Position numbers and translations under genes: made by a program. A model generated the notes under the pieces. That model was not told where the DNA came from, did not search any database, and worked only from the letters and a program-made list of their open reading frames with translations. A stretch of 64,000 nucleotides of DNA from JANQTF01 sp041741415 (GTDB lineage: Bacteria; Bacteroidota; Bacteroidia; J057): assembly GCA_041741415.1 (NCBI GenBank), contig JBGSKC010000035.1:1-64000 (forward strand), given 5' to 3'. Shown here one piece after another: positions 8,876 to 18,239 of the stretch; position 1 is the stretch's first letter, and each line of letters starts with the position of its first letter.

Positions 8876-10969
8876 TTACCAGGCCAGTAGGTCGGCCAGC
8901 CGACGCGTTACTTTGCCGGCATTGGGGAGCATGTGGGCTTCAAGAGCACTGTTGAGCGGGATGGCAGGCAGGCTGGCGGCCCCCATGATGTTCACCGGTG
9001 CATCGAGATAGCGGAAAGACTGCTGCGAAATGCGGCCCGCCAACGATTCTGCAAAGCTGTTTTGCTCGCATTCCTCTGTCAGCACCAGCACCTTGCCGTG
9101 CCGCAGAACAGAAGCCATCACAGCCTCCCAGTCCAATGGCTCCAGGCAGCGGAGATCCAGAATTTCCACCTGACCCGGAAAGCTCAGTGCCGCTTGCTTC
9201 GCCCAGTGAACCCCCATCCCATAGGTGATCACCACTGCGCTGCTCCCTTCGTTCACCTTTGCAGGTTCTGCTTCCAGATATACACGTGCCTTTCCAAGCG
9301 GAATCACGTAATCGTCGCTCGGTTCCGCTGTTTTGGCTTCTTTGCTTCCCGGCACCTTGCTCCAGTACAGCCCCTTGTGCTCCAGCATGATCACGGGGTT
9401 GGGATCCAGGAACGCGGCGCGCATGAGGCCCTTCATGTCGGCGGCATTGGAGGGATACACAATCTTCACCCCACGAATGGTGAGCAGCGCTGATTCCACG
9501 CTCGAAGAGTGAAACGGACCGCCGCTGCCATAGGCCCCGATCGGCACGCGGATCAGCGTTTGAACGGGCCATTTGCCATTGCTCAGGTAGCAGGAGCGGC
9601 TCACCTCTGCATACAATTGGTTGAGCCCGGGCCAGAGATAGTCAGCAAATTGAATTTCTACAATCGGTTTGCAGCCCACCGCCGACATCCCCACCGTGCT
9701 CCCGATGATATAGGCCTCCTGGATGGGGGTATTGAACACCCTGCGGTCGCCGTATTTTTTTGCCAGCAGGGCCGCTTCCCGAAAAACTCCACCCAGTTCA
9801 CCACCCACATCCTGGCCATAGAGCAGGGCCTCAGGAAATTCTTTGAGGATATTTTCAACGGCATGAAGGGCTGCATCCACCATTACTACTTCCTGCGCAC
9901 CTTCCGGGTGGCGCTCTCCGCGCTCTTCAACTACCGGAGTGGGATGAAAGACATGGTGAAACAGGCTTTCGGGCTCAGGGTCGGCAGCTTGTCGGGCTTC
10001 TTCAAAGGCTTGAATAACCCTTTTTTCGACGTTTTCCTCTATAAACAGCAGCTCGGCTTCTTCTGCGCCTGAGGCCAGGAGAAGCGACCGCAGCCGGGGT
10101 AGCGGGTCCTGGGTTTGGTGAGATTCGAGGTCGTTGCGGTACCATTCTTTGCGAACGCCGGAGGTATGGTGGCTCAGGAGTGGCACCCGCACCCGCACCA
10201 GAAAAGGGCGCCGCTCACGCCTGATGGTGACAATCACGCGGCTCAGTTCGTCAAAGCACTGCACGAAATCGCTGCCGTCTAGATCACGGGTTTCGATCCC
10301 CTGAAATCCTTTAGCAAAATCGACAGCATGCTGGGCATACATTTCTCCCTCCCGGGCCGAAATTCCCCAACCGTTGTCCTGCACAAAATACAATATTGGA
10401 TACTGGTGAAGGGCTGCCATTTGCAGTGCCTCCGACACTTCGCCCTCTGTCATGGCGCCGTCGCCAATGGAGCAAACCGAAATGGCCGGGGTGTTGCCTG
10501 GGTAGTGGGCAAGGTCCTGGTTTTCTAAATATTGGAATCCTTGTGCCACACCTGTGGCCGGAATGGCCTGCATGCCGGTGGCGGAAGACTGGTGCGGAAT
10601 TTTGGGCAGGTGATCCAGTCGCAGGCTGGGATGGCTGTAGTAGGTTCGCCCCCCGGAGAAGGGGTCGTCGGCTTTGGCAAAGAGCTGGAGCATGAGCGAA
10701 TATGGCGTCATGCCGATGCTGAGAAGGAGTGCGTCGTCGCGGTAATACGGCGATACGAAATCCTGGGGCAGAAGCTGAATGCCCAGGGCAATTTGTGCGG
10801 CTTCGTGGCCCCGCGAAGTAGCATGAACATAGCGGCTGCTCTTGTCTTTCCGGGCCTCGTAGAGGCGAGACATGGAGGCTGCTGTCGTCATGAGTTGAAA
10901 GGCATGGCGAAGCAACTCCGGCTGTTCTATCGCGGAAAGAGAGGGGTTGAGTAGTTCGTGGAATACCAT
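8876..10969 (-). CDS. Fused 2-oxoacid dehydrogenase E1 component (alpha and beta in one chain)
   Basis: 697 residues with the alpha half (about 1-340) and beta half (about 360-697) joined. The alpha half binds thiamine diphosphate through GDGAMTEG (about residue 168) followed by the DNGWG part of the GDG-NN motif. The beta half has VEIQFADYLWPGLNQLYAE and GSGGPFHSSSVE, typical of transketolase-like E1 beta chains. It would decarboxylate a 2-oxoacid and pass the acyl group to a lipoyl E2. Fused E1 chains of this kind are common in Bacteroidota and often assigned to branched-chain oxoacids, but the substrate is not certain. No E2 or E3 gene is nearby. Confidence 0.9.
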   Translation of the reverse strand: MVFHELLNPSLSAIEQPELLRHAFQLMTTAASMSRLYEARKDKSSRYVHATSRGHEAAQIALGIQLLPQDFVSPYYRDDALLLSIGMTPYSLMLQLFAKADDPFSGGRTYYSHPSLRLDHLPKIPHQSSATGMQAIPATGVAQGFQYLENQDLAHYPGNTPAISVCSIGDGAMTEGEVSEALQMAALHQYPILYFVQDNGWGISAREGEMYAQHAVDFAKGFQGIETRDLDGSDFVQCFDELSRVIVTIRRERRPFLVRVRVPLLSHHTSGVRKEWYRNDLESHQTQDPLPRLRSLLLASGAEEAELLFIEENVEKRVIQAFEEARQAADPEPESLFHHVFHPTPVVEERGERHPEGAQEVVMVDAALHAVENILKEFPEALLYGQDVGGELGGVFREAALLAKKYGDRRVFNTPIQEAYIIGSTVGMSAVGCKPIVEIQFADYLWPGLNQLYAEVSRSCYLSNGKWPVQTLIRVPIGAYGSGGPFHSSSVESALLTIRGVKIVYPSNAADMKGLMRAAFLDPNPVIMLEHKGLYWSKVPGSKEAKTAEPSDDYVIPLGKARVYLEAEPAKVNEGSSAVVITYGMGVHWAKQAALSFPGQVEILDLRCLEPLDWEAVMASVLRHGKVLVLTEECEQNSFAESLAGRISQQSFRYLDAPVNIMGAASLPAIPLNSALEAHMLPNAGKVTRRLADLLAW

Positions 10970-11071
10970 GGAGACTGTTCGGAGATGGAAATTCTGTTTA
11001 GGAAAGGTACAAAAGAGGCCAGCACAAGTACGCTTGAGAGAAAGGGAAAACTGGAAATATAGGGAGAAATG

Positions 11072-11102
11072 TTGCGAAGGGACAAACTTACTCCTAGCTT
11101 CG
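11072..11102 (+). promoter_or_regulatory. Possible promoter of the acidic TPR gene (one mismatch)
   Basis: TTG at 11072-11074, 20 nt spacing, then TAGCTTCG at 11095-11102, which is one base from the Bacteroidota -7 consensus TAnnTTTG. The leader to ATG 11201 would be about 95 nt. Confidence 0.35.
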
Positions 11103-11200
11103 CAGTCTCACTTTTATTGGGACCATTCTCCCCTCATCAGCGAAAGGGATCGGCAACGCAACAAGAACAGCCCAGCACCCTGCGCCATATCTCCACTTAC

Positions 11201-12214
11201 ATGAGTAACGAGCAACTAGATTTCCTGGATCCGCTGGAAGAAATTCAAATTCTGATTGAGGAAGGCGATTTCGAAGCAGCTGAGAGCAAGGCAAGAGCCA
11301 TTCAGGCAGAAAAAATTCAAGAAGGGTGGCATTTACTGGCCATTGCCCTGCTTCATCAGGACAAAGAAGAAGAAGCCCTTGAAGTTCTGGATGATGGTGT
11401 CAAAACCTTTCCTGAAGACATGGGCATGGCCATTGAAAAAGCGCACATGCTTACTCAGCTCGAACGATATGAGGAGGCTGAAGCCCAACTGGAATCCCTC
11501 AAACCTACAGCCGGTGATCTCCTTGGCCTGGTCGAAATTACCCATGCAAACCTAGATTTTGCCAGGGAAAACGTAGACGCAGCTCTGGAACGCCTTCAAA
11601 GCATCGAGCAGGAAGCCTTTCGAATCGATGCTTTCGAGCTGCAACTGGAAATCCTCGAAGCTGTAGGCCGGGCCGAAGATATCATCGAACTGGCAGACAG
11701 CCGCCTGGATGATCTCCCCGTGGCTGATGACGAGGAAAGCTTCGAAGCCATGGCCAATATCTTTGCCAAAATCGCCAACGCTTTCTGGGAAGAAAAAGAC
11801 GACCTCGAAACCGCCAAAAGATACCTCAAAGTGGCTTTCCATTACGAGCGGAATAACCAGGATGCCCTTTGGTTGTGGCGCGAAATGGACCCCGAATTCG
11901 GCACCAGCCCCAAAGCATATACAATCGAAATGGCTGGTAGCTTCAAACTCGACCCAGAGCTCTCTGATGTCGCAGGGAAGTCTTACCAGACAAACTACGG
12001 CGTGATTGCAGAATCGGTCGAAGAGGCCGTGGATTACGTTCGTGCCTACGAAATCGACGCTGTAAACATCGATTCATTTCAGGTGATGAGCGTAGAGGAG
12101 GAAGATGCCGAAAGCGACGAAGCTAAAGGCGTGTACTGGGCTGGAGACATTGTCGTGGATGAGGAAGAGGATGGCGATTACGCTCCCAACGGCCAGGCAA
12201 AAGACGAGTATTAA
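11201..12214 (+). CDS. Acidic cytoplasmic TPR-repeat protein
   Basis: 337 residues from ATG 11201. The upstream in-frame extension looks non-coding. The N-terminal ~220 residues are helical TPR-like pairs (EEGDFEAAESKARAI, DKEEEALEVLDDG, ERYEEAEAQLESL). The C-terminal third is very acidic and ends in a Glu/Asp-rich tail. There is no signal peptide, so it is probably a cytoplasmic adaptor. The partner is unknown. It is convergent with the NuoI-like gene, with a bidirectional terminator between them. Confidence 0.75.
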   Translation: MSNEQLDFLDPLEEIQILIEEGDFEAAESKARAIQAEKIQEGWHLLAIALLHQDKEEEALEVLDDGVKTFPEDMGMAIEKAHMLTQLERYEEAEAQLESLKPTAGDLLGLVEITHANLDFARENVDAALERLQSIEQEAFRIDAFELQLEILEAVGRAEDIIELADSRLDDLPVADDEESFEAMANIFAKIANAFWEEKDDLETAKRYLKVAFHYERNNQDALWLWREMDPEFGTSPKAYTIEMAGSFKLDPELSDVAGKSYQTNYGVIAESVEEAVDYVRAYEIDAVNIDSFQVMSVEEEDAESDEAKGVYWAGDIVVDEEEDGDYAPNGQAKDEY

Positions 12215-12250
12215 GATCCCGAGGCTTCTTTGCCTTGATACCTTTGAATG

Positions 12251-12287
12251 AAAAATCCCCCGGCTGCGGTGCAGATCGGGGGATTTT
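12251..12287. terminator. Bidirectional intrinsic terminator
   Basis: AAAATCCCCC (12252-12261) pairs with GGGGGATTTT (12278-12287) around a 16-nt loop. A and T tails on both sides let it serve the TPR gene (plus) and the NuoI-like gene (minus), whose stop codon begins directly after the hairpin. Confidence 0.85.
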
Positions 12288-12827
12288 CTATTTAACAGCT
12301 ACAACTGCAGCTTTTTTACGCTCCGCCTCTTCGGGACTGAGTGCCCCGAAGTGGTACACAAACCGGCTTCGCTCAAACTCGCTAAAATCGTACACCTTCG
12401 TCATGGTGAGGCATTCGGTAGGGCAAACAGTGGTGCAAAGGCCGCAAAAGCAACACTTGGCCATGTCAATATCAAACACGGCCAGTTCAAGACGCTTCTT
12501 CGAACCATCGGAGGTGAGGCCCAGGTCTTCAGTTGCCTTGAAGCCTTCGATCTCGATGCAATCGACTGGGCAGATGCGGGCGCATTTGTCGCAAACAATG
12601 CAATCGTCGGTTTCCATGTGCAAACGATACCGGCCATGGTCGGGCAGGGGCAGGCTTTCGCCGGGATATTGGATGGTCACGGCACGGTCGGTCTGCTGGA
12701 AATAATCCGGGCGCTCGATGCTCACCGCCCCCCGGCGGCGGTGCCCCTTAATAAAATGGGGCCAGTTGACCCTAAGACCTTCTGCAAGGCTTCGTATGGT
12801 GCGGCGGATGGTGCGGAAATATTCCAT
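12288..12827 (-). CDS. nuoI: NuoI-like 2x[4Fe-4S] ferredoxin-type subunit of complex I
   Basis: 179 residues, usual length for NADH:quinone oxidoreductase subunit I. It has two cluster motifs: CDKCARICPVDC (about residue 80) and CCFCGLCTTVCPTEC (about residue 125). In complex I this subunit carries clusters N6a and N6b between the peripheral arm and the quinone site. The N-terminal SLAEGLRVNWPHF segment is also typical. No other nuo gene is adjacent, so it is a stand-alone copy, and another ferredoxin-type role cannot be excluded. TACCTTTG lies 5 nt before ATG, predicting a leaderless mRNA. Confidence 0.8.
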   Translation of the reverse strand: MEYFRTIRRTIRSLAEGLRVNWPHFIKGHRRRGAVSIERPDYFQQTDRAVTIQYPGESLPLPDHGRYRLHMETDDCIVCDKCARICPVDCIEIEGFKATEDLGLTSDGSKKRLELAVFDIDMAKCCFCGLCTTVCPTECLTMTKVYDFSEFERSRFVYHFGALSPEEAERKKAAVVAVK

Positions 12828-12832
12828 GATGG

Positions 12833-12840
12833 CAAAGGTA
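12833..12840 (-). promoter_or_regulatory. -7 box of the NuoI-like gene, 5 nt from ATG
   Basis: On the minus strand TACCTTTG matches TAnnTTTG exactly. Only five bases separate it from the ATG at 12827, so transcription would start at or next to the start codon. No TTG -33 element is at the usual distance. Confidence 0.55.
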
Positions 12841-12914
12841 CTGGTTTTTAGAGCGCTGCGCTTCGAGACAAGAGACCACCCGGCGATCTGGTTTCCCTCC
12901 CGCTTCCCGCCATC

Positions 12915-14723
12915 TTACAATTTCTCCCGCAATGCCCTGATTCGTTTTCTCACTTCCACTGAGAAGAGGCTCCCGGGGTAGGTAGTCAGGAAGGTAAGAT
13001 ACAACTCCATTGCCTGCTCCGGCTGCTTGAGCGTGTAGTCATAAATCCGGGCTTTGGTCACGAGCGCATCATCGCCGAAAATGTCCGTCGGGGAATTTTC
13101 CAGGATGCGGTCGATGAAAGTAAGCGCGGTGGGAATGTCGTTTTGTTCGAGGAAAATATTGGCTTTTTCCCACAGGATCTCGTCGGAGAGGGTGTGATTG
13201 GGAAATTGGAAGGCGAGGGAATCGAGCACCTGAAGGGATTCCCGGTAGAGGCGCTGGTAGTGGAAAAGCTGCGCTCTGGCAAACATTTGGAGCGGCACGG
13301 TGGTGGTGTCCATGCCGGTGTTGTCGATGATGAGGAGGTTTAGCTTGATAGCGTCGTTGGAAATGTCGGTGGAGGTATTGTCTTTGATGGCGTCGAGGAG
13401 GGCCTGTGCCAGGTTGAATTCGCCTTTGTAGTAAGCAAGCTGAGCGAGCTTGTATTTGGCCAGGGCGCCGAGGTCGCGGTCTTTGAAGGCATCGCTCACT
13501 TCGGTGTAGGTGAGCTTGGCTTTATTAAATTCCTGCTGCAGGAGCAATACATCGCCGATGAGCAGCTTTCCTCTGGCCCAGTCTTCGAGACGGAGTAAAT
13601 CCCGCTGCCGCACGGCATTCTCCAGTTCCACGCGGGCCGGTTCCAGCTCATTCAGGTAAAACACCATCAGCCTGGCCCGCCTGTACATCGCATCGAAATA
13701 TTGAGGGCGTCGCCCGAATTCATTCAACAGAGCGCCATACCCATCAACCGCCTGCCGGATCGCCACCACGTCAACGGGAATGCTCAGAAAAGCCTGGGTT
13801 TCGCCGTTCACCGATTTTTCCAGGTGCGCCAGAAAAAAATACTGGGAGTCCTTCCGCTTCTCAATCAGGTAGTCGAAGGCCTCATTGGAAAGAACAAACT
13901 GCTCGTTGTTCCGCATCTTTTTCGCAAACTCAAACACCCGTCCTCCGTCTTCGCGGTAAAGCCTGTCGATCGATTTTACCTGCAAAAAGGCCTCTTCAAA
14001 ATCCTCTGACAAGAGGTAAAATTCATACAGCAGTACCCTGAGGTTGGGGTCGTTGTTGTTGCGGTCAACAGCCTGAAGCAGAGCACCCTCCACCGAGGTA
14101 CCCGTTCCTGGCGAGACGAGGTTCAGGATGGCGAGGTTGACAGTAGAGAAGTTGTCGGGCGATTGAAAATACAGATTGAGGTATTCGCGGGTGGCATCGG
14201 CAAAATCACCCGACTGAGCGTGAATATTGGCGATTTCGTTGGCGAAGAGGTAGGGGCTGCTGAGCCTTGATCTCGCCTGGCGGTAGGCGCTGAGGGCGAG
14301 GTCGAGCTTGCCACTTTGGTAGAGAAAGGCCCCGGCCATGATGAAATCTCCTTCGTCGAACAGCTCTTTGGAGATGATGTCGGCATAAAGTTGATCTGCC
14401 GCCTGGACCTGGCCCATTCGCTCCAGCACCATAGCGCGGGTGAGAGGAACTTTGGGGGAGTAATTGCGGCCACGGCGCTGGTGGCGTTCCAGCGTTTTGA
14501 GAGATTCCTCAGGAAGCCCCAATCCTTCCTGGCAGGCCGAAATGCGGATGGCAAAGACTTCTTTGGGATCGTTGCGGTACAGGGTTTCGTAGAGGTCCAG
14601 GGCAGACTGAAACTCCTTTTCCTCGAAATACTGGTCGGCAAGCGCCGCCTCGGCTTGTGGCTGTGCCCAGGCAGTAAGGCTCATGAGCAGTAGCCACCCG
14701 GCGGTCATCAACAAATTCTTCAT
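12915..14723 (-). CDS. Exported TPR-repeat protein
   Basis: 602 residues with a signal peptide (MKNLLMTAGWLLLMSLTAWAQ minus its last residue is enough to see it; cleavage after AWA). The rest is a chain of TPR-like helical pairs such as DQYFEEKEFQSALDLYETL and YKLAQLAYYKGEFNLAQALL. No T9SS sorting domain is seen, so it is predicted to be periplasmic or outer-membrane associated, perhaps an assembly scaffold. It is divergent from the partner-switching operon (157 bp between starts). No specific function is recognised. Confidence 0.8.
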   Translation of the reverse strand: MKNLLMTAGWLLLMSLTAWAQPQAEAALADQYFEEKEFQSALDLYETLYRNDPKEVFAIRISACQEGLGLPEESLKTLERHQRRGRNYSPKVPLTRAMVLERMGQVQAADQLYADIISKELFDEGDFIMAGAFLYQSGKLDLALSAYRQARSRLSSPYLFANEIANIHAQSGDFADATREYLNLYFQSPDNFSTVNLAILNLVSPGTGTSVEGALLQAVDRNNNDPNLRVLLYEFYLLSEDFEEAFLQVKSIDRLYREDGGRVFEFAKKMRNNEQFVLSNEAFDYLIEKRKDSQYFFLAHLEKSVNGETQAFLSIPVDVVAIRQAVDGYGALLNEFGRRPQYFDAMYRRARLMVFYLNELEPARVELENAVRQRDLLRLEDWARGKLLIGDVLLLQQEFNKAKLTYTEVSDAFKDRDLGALAKYKLAQLAYYKGEFNLAQALLDAIKDNTSTDISNDAIKLNLLIIDNTGMDTTTVPLQMFARAQLFHYQRLYRESLQVLDSLAFQFPNHTLSDEILWEKANIFLEQNDIPTALTFIDRILENSPTDIFGDDALVTKARIYDYTLKQPEQAMELYLTFLTTYPGSLFSVEVRKRIRALREKL

Positions 14724-14854
14724 ATTGGCTACAACGAAAAAACAAAGTCGGAGATATTGATAAACCCAATTACCGCATTCTCTGCTCCAAATGCCAACTT
14801 TATCCAGCCCAACCTATCCTTTCGCCTTTCCTTTTCTGCTGTAACGGATTTTTC

Positions 14855-14862
14855 TAGCTTTG
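14855..14862 (+). promoter_or_regulatory. -7 box of the partner-switching operon
   Basis: TAGCTTTG matches TAnnTTTG exactly. It also decides the start of the next gene: the TTG overlapping the box (14860) would lie upstream of the transcript, so GTG 14881 is preferred. Confidence 0.55.
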
Positions 14863-14880
14863 CAGCCGAAGTACCCACAG

Positions 14881-16947
14881 GTGAAACCACGGATTGTCAA
14901 TGGCCTGCTCCTAGTGATCGGCATCCTGCTTTGGGTGTTGATTCTGTTCTACCATGAGGCGGGAGTCGTCATGGGAGGGAACTTTACGGCCAGCATGTCC
15001 TTTGAAGTGGGCGATCTGCGTTACCGGTTTGTCCAGATATTTTTTTTGGTGGTGCATGGAATTCTGCTGAGCAGGCTGTTTTCCAACATCGAAAAGCTGC
15101 ATGTCACCACCCTGCTCTGGCGTTTGTTCATGATCGGAATGGGGGGCGTAGTACTCATTCTGCTGATCACCTTCGGCAACCGGCTCATGGAAGACATGAC
15201 CATGCTACGCTATTTTCAGGCGTTTTTCTTGGTGCTGGGCTATTATGCCCTGGTTATTTTTCTTTTGTCGGGGCTGTTCATTTTCCGCCGTTTCATTCTG
15301 TTTCCCAGAACCAGGGGCAAATTGCTCATGTGGCAACTGTTTCTCGTGTTGCTTGGCATGTCGATAGTGCTGTACCTCGTTCGCTGGGCCTGGATGCCTC
15401 CTGTTGGCGTAGTGATTGCCTTGTTTCTGGTTTACGTGCTGCTTGGGCTTGTTCTGTCGGCCAACGTTCGCTGGATTCCCTACCTCAACTTTAACCAAAA
15501 GCTCCGCGCGCTGGGCATGTTTGTGCTGCTCGAAATTGTAGCAGCCACCTACCTCGTTGCGGGCGACCGTCTGCCCCGGGAAATGGGCGGGGTTTCCCCC
15601 GACGCGTATTTGCCCATCGAAACCCTCACTTTCCTGGTCATTTTTGTGATGGTTTATTCGGGCTTTGCCATTCTGGTGCTGTTCTTTCAGTTGCCCACCT
15701 CCTCGGTTTTTGAGAAAAGCAAAGTTGAAATTGCTTCCTTTTCCAAAATAAACCAGGCCATTCAGTCCAACCTCGACTTCACCGAGATCATCGGGTCGAT
15801 GCTGGAAGCGGCCATGCTAGAAACCGGCGCTCGTGCGGGCTGGGTAGAATGGCTCAATGCTGAGGGCATTCCACAGCTGCGCAACCGGGTCAGAATTGCC
15901 GACGAAGACCTGAACCTGTTCCGCGAATCGGTGGACCTGACAGACAAGGTTCTCCGCGACCAGAAGTTCCTGCTGATCCGCAATCTTCGCAAGCACAAGG
16001 CCTTCCGTACGGCCAACACCCGGTTTCGGAGCTTGCTGGGGGTGCCGGTGGTCTCCAGCAGCCGCAGCTTCGGGGTGTTGTATCTGGTGAATGACCTTGT
16101 AAATGCCTTTGAGGATGTGTCGGTGCAAGCTGTGGTAGGATTTGCAGAGCAAGCCGGGATTGCCTTGGAAAATGCCCAGCTGATTAAAAACAGCATTGAA
16201 GTGGAGCGTTACCAGGAGCAGTTAAAAATTGCCCAGGAAGTGCAAAGCAAGCTGCTGCCCACCCACCTGCCCCAGAATGACCGCATCCAGATTGTGGCCC
16301 TGAGCGAAAATGCCGACGAAGTCGGCGGCGACTATTTTGATGTTTCTCAGCACAAAGAACACTTGTTCCGGGTGGCAATTGCTGACGTTTCGGGCAAGGG
16401 CACCACGGCAGCTTTTTACATGGCGGAGGTGAAGGGAATTTTTCATGCCCTTACCCAGCTCTCCCTGAGCCCCAGAGAACTCGTGACCACTGCCAACATG
16501 GCCCTGTCTCATTGCCTCCAGCAAGGCTTTTTTGTGACGATGACCTATCTGGAAATCGACGTCAGAAGGAGGGTGTTTGAGCTGGTTCGGGCGGGTCACA
16601 CGCCGACATTTTACTACACGGCCAGCGACCACCGTGTTCAGGCGATCCGGGAAGGAACCCTCGGGCTGGGCCTGGTGCGCAGCACTTCGTTCAGGGAGTA
16701 TATTCAGGAACCCGTCGAAGTACAATACGAACCCGGCGATATGCTAGTGCTGTACACCGACGGTCTCATTGAGGCGAGAAACCCGGAAGGAGAAGAATTT
16801 GGCTACGATCGTTTTTCGGAATTGATCCTGGCCCATGCAAAAACTCCTGTGGAGGAATTGACGGCCCGTGTAGTGGAAGCAGTTAAGATCTTCTCCAACA
16901 ACAAGTTGGATGATGACTACACAGTCCTGACCATTCGGCTATTGTAA
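14881..16947 (+). CDS. Membrane SpoIIE/RsbU-type protein phosphatase with GAF domain
   Basis: 688 residues from GTG 14881. The first ~265 residues hold about seven membrane segments, followed by a GAF-like sensor (about 285-440) and a PP2C-type SpoIIE phosphatase domain (about 470-688). Metal-binding motifs are visible: VGGDYFDV, DVSGKGTTAAFYMAE, LYTDGLIEARN and DDDYTVLTIRL. It should dephosphorylate the STAS protein encoded next, in response to a membrane or GAF-bound signal. The three-gene order phosphatase, STAS, kinase is that of an RsbU/V/W partner-switching module. TTG 14860 is an alternative start but overlaps the promoter box. Confidence 0.9.
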   Translation: MKPRIVNGLLLVIGILLWVLILFYHEAGVVMGGNFTASMSFEVGDLRYRFVQIFFLVVHGILLSRLFSNIEKLHVTTLLWRLFMIGMGGVVLILLITFGNRLMEDMTMLRYFQAFFLVLGYYALVIFLLSGLFIFRRFILFPRTRGKLLMWQLFLVLLGMSIVLYLVRWAWMPPVGVVIALFLVYVLLGLVLSANVRWIPYLNFNQKLRALGMFVLLEIVAATYLVAGDRLPREMGGVSPDAYLPIETLTFLVIFVMVYSGFAILVLFFQLPTSSVFEKSKVEIASFSKINQAIQSNLDFTEIIGSMLEAAMLETGARAGWVEWLNAEGIPQLRNRVRIADEDLNLFRESVDLTDKVLRDQKFLLIRNLRKHKAFRTANTRFRSLLGVPVVSSSRSFGVLYLVNDLVNAFEDVSVQAVVGFAEQAGIALENAQLIKNSIEVERYQEQLKIAQEVQSKLLPTHLPQNDRIQIVALSENADEVGGDYFDVSQHKEHLFRVAIADVSGKGTTAAFYMAEVKGIFHALTQLSLSPRELVTTANMALSHCLQQGFFVTMTYLEIDVRRRVFELVRAGHTPTFYYTASDHRVQAIREGTLGLGLVRSTSFREYIQEPVEVQYEPGDMLVLYTDGLIEARNPEGEEFGYDRFSELILAHAKTPVEELTARVVEAVKIFSNNKLDDDYTVLTIRLL

Positions 16948-16984
16948 CAAACTAAAATTGACCCCCATCGTAGGAGAAACCAGC

Positions 16985-17332
16985 ATGCAAATGGATATTC
17001 AAGAACAACGACACGGAGATTTCATCACGATTGCGCCAGTGGGAGACCTGGATGCAAACTCCTCTGTGGTGCTGGATGAAAAGCTGTTGGCTATGCTCAA
17101 GGCTGGTGATGTTCGGGTTCATGTGGATGGCAGCCAAATAAACTACATCTCCTCAGCAGGGCTGGGCGTGTTTGTCTCACATCTCGAAGAGTTTCGTCAG
17201 GCAGGTGGGAGTCTGGTCATCTCCGGGCTCCGTCCTAATGTCAAAGACGTCTTTGCGTTGCTGGGCCTCGACCAGCTTCTTACCATTGTTGACGATTTCG
17301 ATTCTGCGGCTCAAATCTTCCGTCAAGTATGA
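16985..17332 (+). CDS. STAS-domain anti-sigma factor antagonist (RsbV-like)
   Basis: 115 residues from ATG 16985, which is preceded by a TAGGAG ribosome-binding site; TTG 16958 is less likely. The STAS fold is clear: DLDANSSVVLDEKL, then the phosphorylation site region INYISSAGLGVFVSHLEEF with the target Ser in SSAG, then GLRPNVKDVFALLGLDQLL. The kinase gene that follows overlaps its stop by 4 nt. In the known scheme, unphosphorylated STAS protein captures the kinase and frees the kinase's other partner. Confidence 0.92.
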   Translation: MQMDIQEQRHGDFITIAPVGDLDANSSVVLDEKLLAMLKAGDVRVHVDGSQINYISSAGLGVFVSHLEEFRQAGGSLVISGLRPNVKDVFALLGLDQLLTIVDDFDSAAQIFRQV

Positions 17333-17745
17333 ATTCCCACGCCTACATCAGGGTTCGCTGTAACAAAGCCTACCTGACCGACATTCGGGAGTTTGTCAAG
17401 GCCAGGCTCGAGGAGCTTGAAGTAGAGGGAAGAACCTCCGACCAGATCGTGCTTGCCGTTGACGAAGCCTGCGCCAATTGCATGATTCACCAACACCACT
17501 GCGATAATTATTCTACGATAGACGTAGCCGTTTTCAGGGAAAATGGCACCCTCTATGCCGAAATCAGAGACACGGGCAAGGCCTTTCCCATTCACCAGTA
17601 CCAGCCGAAAGACCTCGAAGAAATCATGAAGCTCCGCGCCAAAGGCGGCCTCGGCATTAACCTCATCCACCGGATCATGGATGAAATCGCGATAGAAGAA
17701 ACCGAAGAACACTCGATTTACCGGTTTGGGAAGAAATTGAAGTGA
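17329..17745 (+). CDS. RsbW-like serine kinase / anti-sigma ATP-binding protein
   Basis: 138 residues of the GHKL ATPase fold. The N box is DEACANCMIHQHH, the G1 box is RDTGKAF, and the G2 box is KGGLGINLIHRIMDEI. It should phosphorylate the STAS protein encoded immediately upstream, with which it is translationally coupled (ATGA overlap at 17329-17332). Bacteroidota lack sigma-B, so the client that the kinase holds or releases is unknown. The ECF sigma factor 9 kb away is only a speculative candidate. Confidence 0.9.
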   Translation: MNSHAYIRVRCNKAYLTDIREFVKARLEELEVEGRTSDQIVLAVDEACANCMIHQHHCDNYSTIDVAVFRENGTLYAEIRDTGKAFPIHQYQPKDLEEIMKLRAKGGLGINLIHRIMDEIAIEETEEHSIYRFGKKLK

Positions 17746-17840
17746 AAAACACAAGCAGGCTAACTTCGGTAAGTCCCTGCCTTCCTCGATGCCAGCCATT
17801 AACTTTCCCAACACCGGCAGGAGCACCGGCTCATCCCAGC

Positions 17841-18239
17841 CTACGGATCCACAACAACATTTTCCCGGTTAATGTACTGCCAGGCATCACTTTCCCATAC
17901 CTCGTATTCACCGTCCCGAACCGTTGCACAAGCGTTGCTTACTTTCGCCCTGCCATCTTCAAAAGGGAAAGCGCAGTCGTACTGGGGAGCAATTACAATG
18001 GCGTTTGTAATGGCATCTGCATAACCGATTTTCCCTTCCTTCACGATCCTGTACAACCCATCCGAAGGAGTATCCGGGCCATTGTCGTAGAAGAATACCT
18101 CGTAATGCACCTGCTGCTGTTCATCGACAAGTACCCAATGGTGATCGATTTCCACCATGCTCAGGCTGGCCTGGCTGGTTGAAGAAGAACTGGCACAGGC
18201 AGCAGCAAGGAGCAGGAGCGCAGGGGTGAGTTTATTCAT
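17841..18239 (-). CDS. Small lipoprotein with WG-like repeat segment
   Basis: 132 residues. The N-terminus is a lipoprotein signal with a lipobox ending AAAC (about residues 12-15), so it is predicted to be lipid-anchored in the envelope. The body includes YRIVKEGKIGYADAITNAI followed by APQYDCAFPFEDGRAKV, which resembles a single WG repeat (W/Y..I...G...I.P.Y....F..G.A.V). It has no enzyme motif. Single gene, convergent with the partner-switching operon. Confidence 0.7.
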   Translation of the reverse strand: MNKLTPALLLLAAACASSSSTSQASLSMVEIDHHWVLVDEQQQVHYEVFFYDNGPDTPSDGLYRIVKEGKIGYADAITNAIVIAPQYDCAFPFEDGRAKVSNACATVRDGEYEVWESDAWQYINRENVVVDP

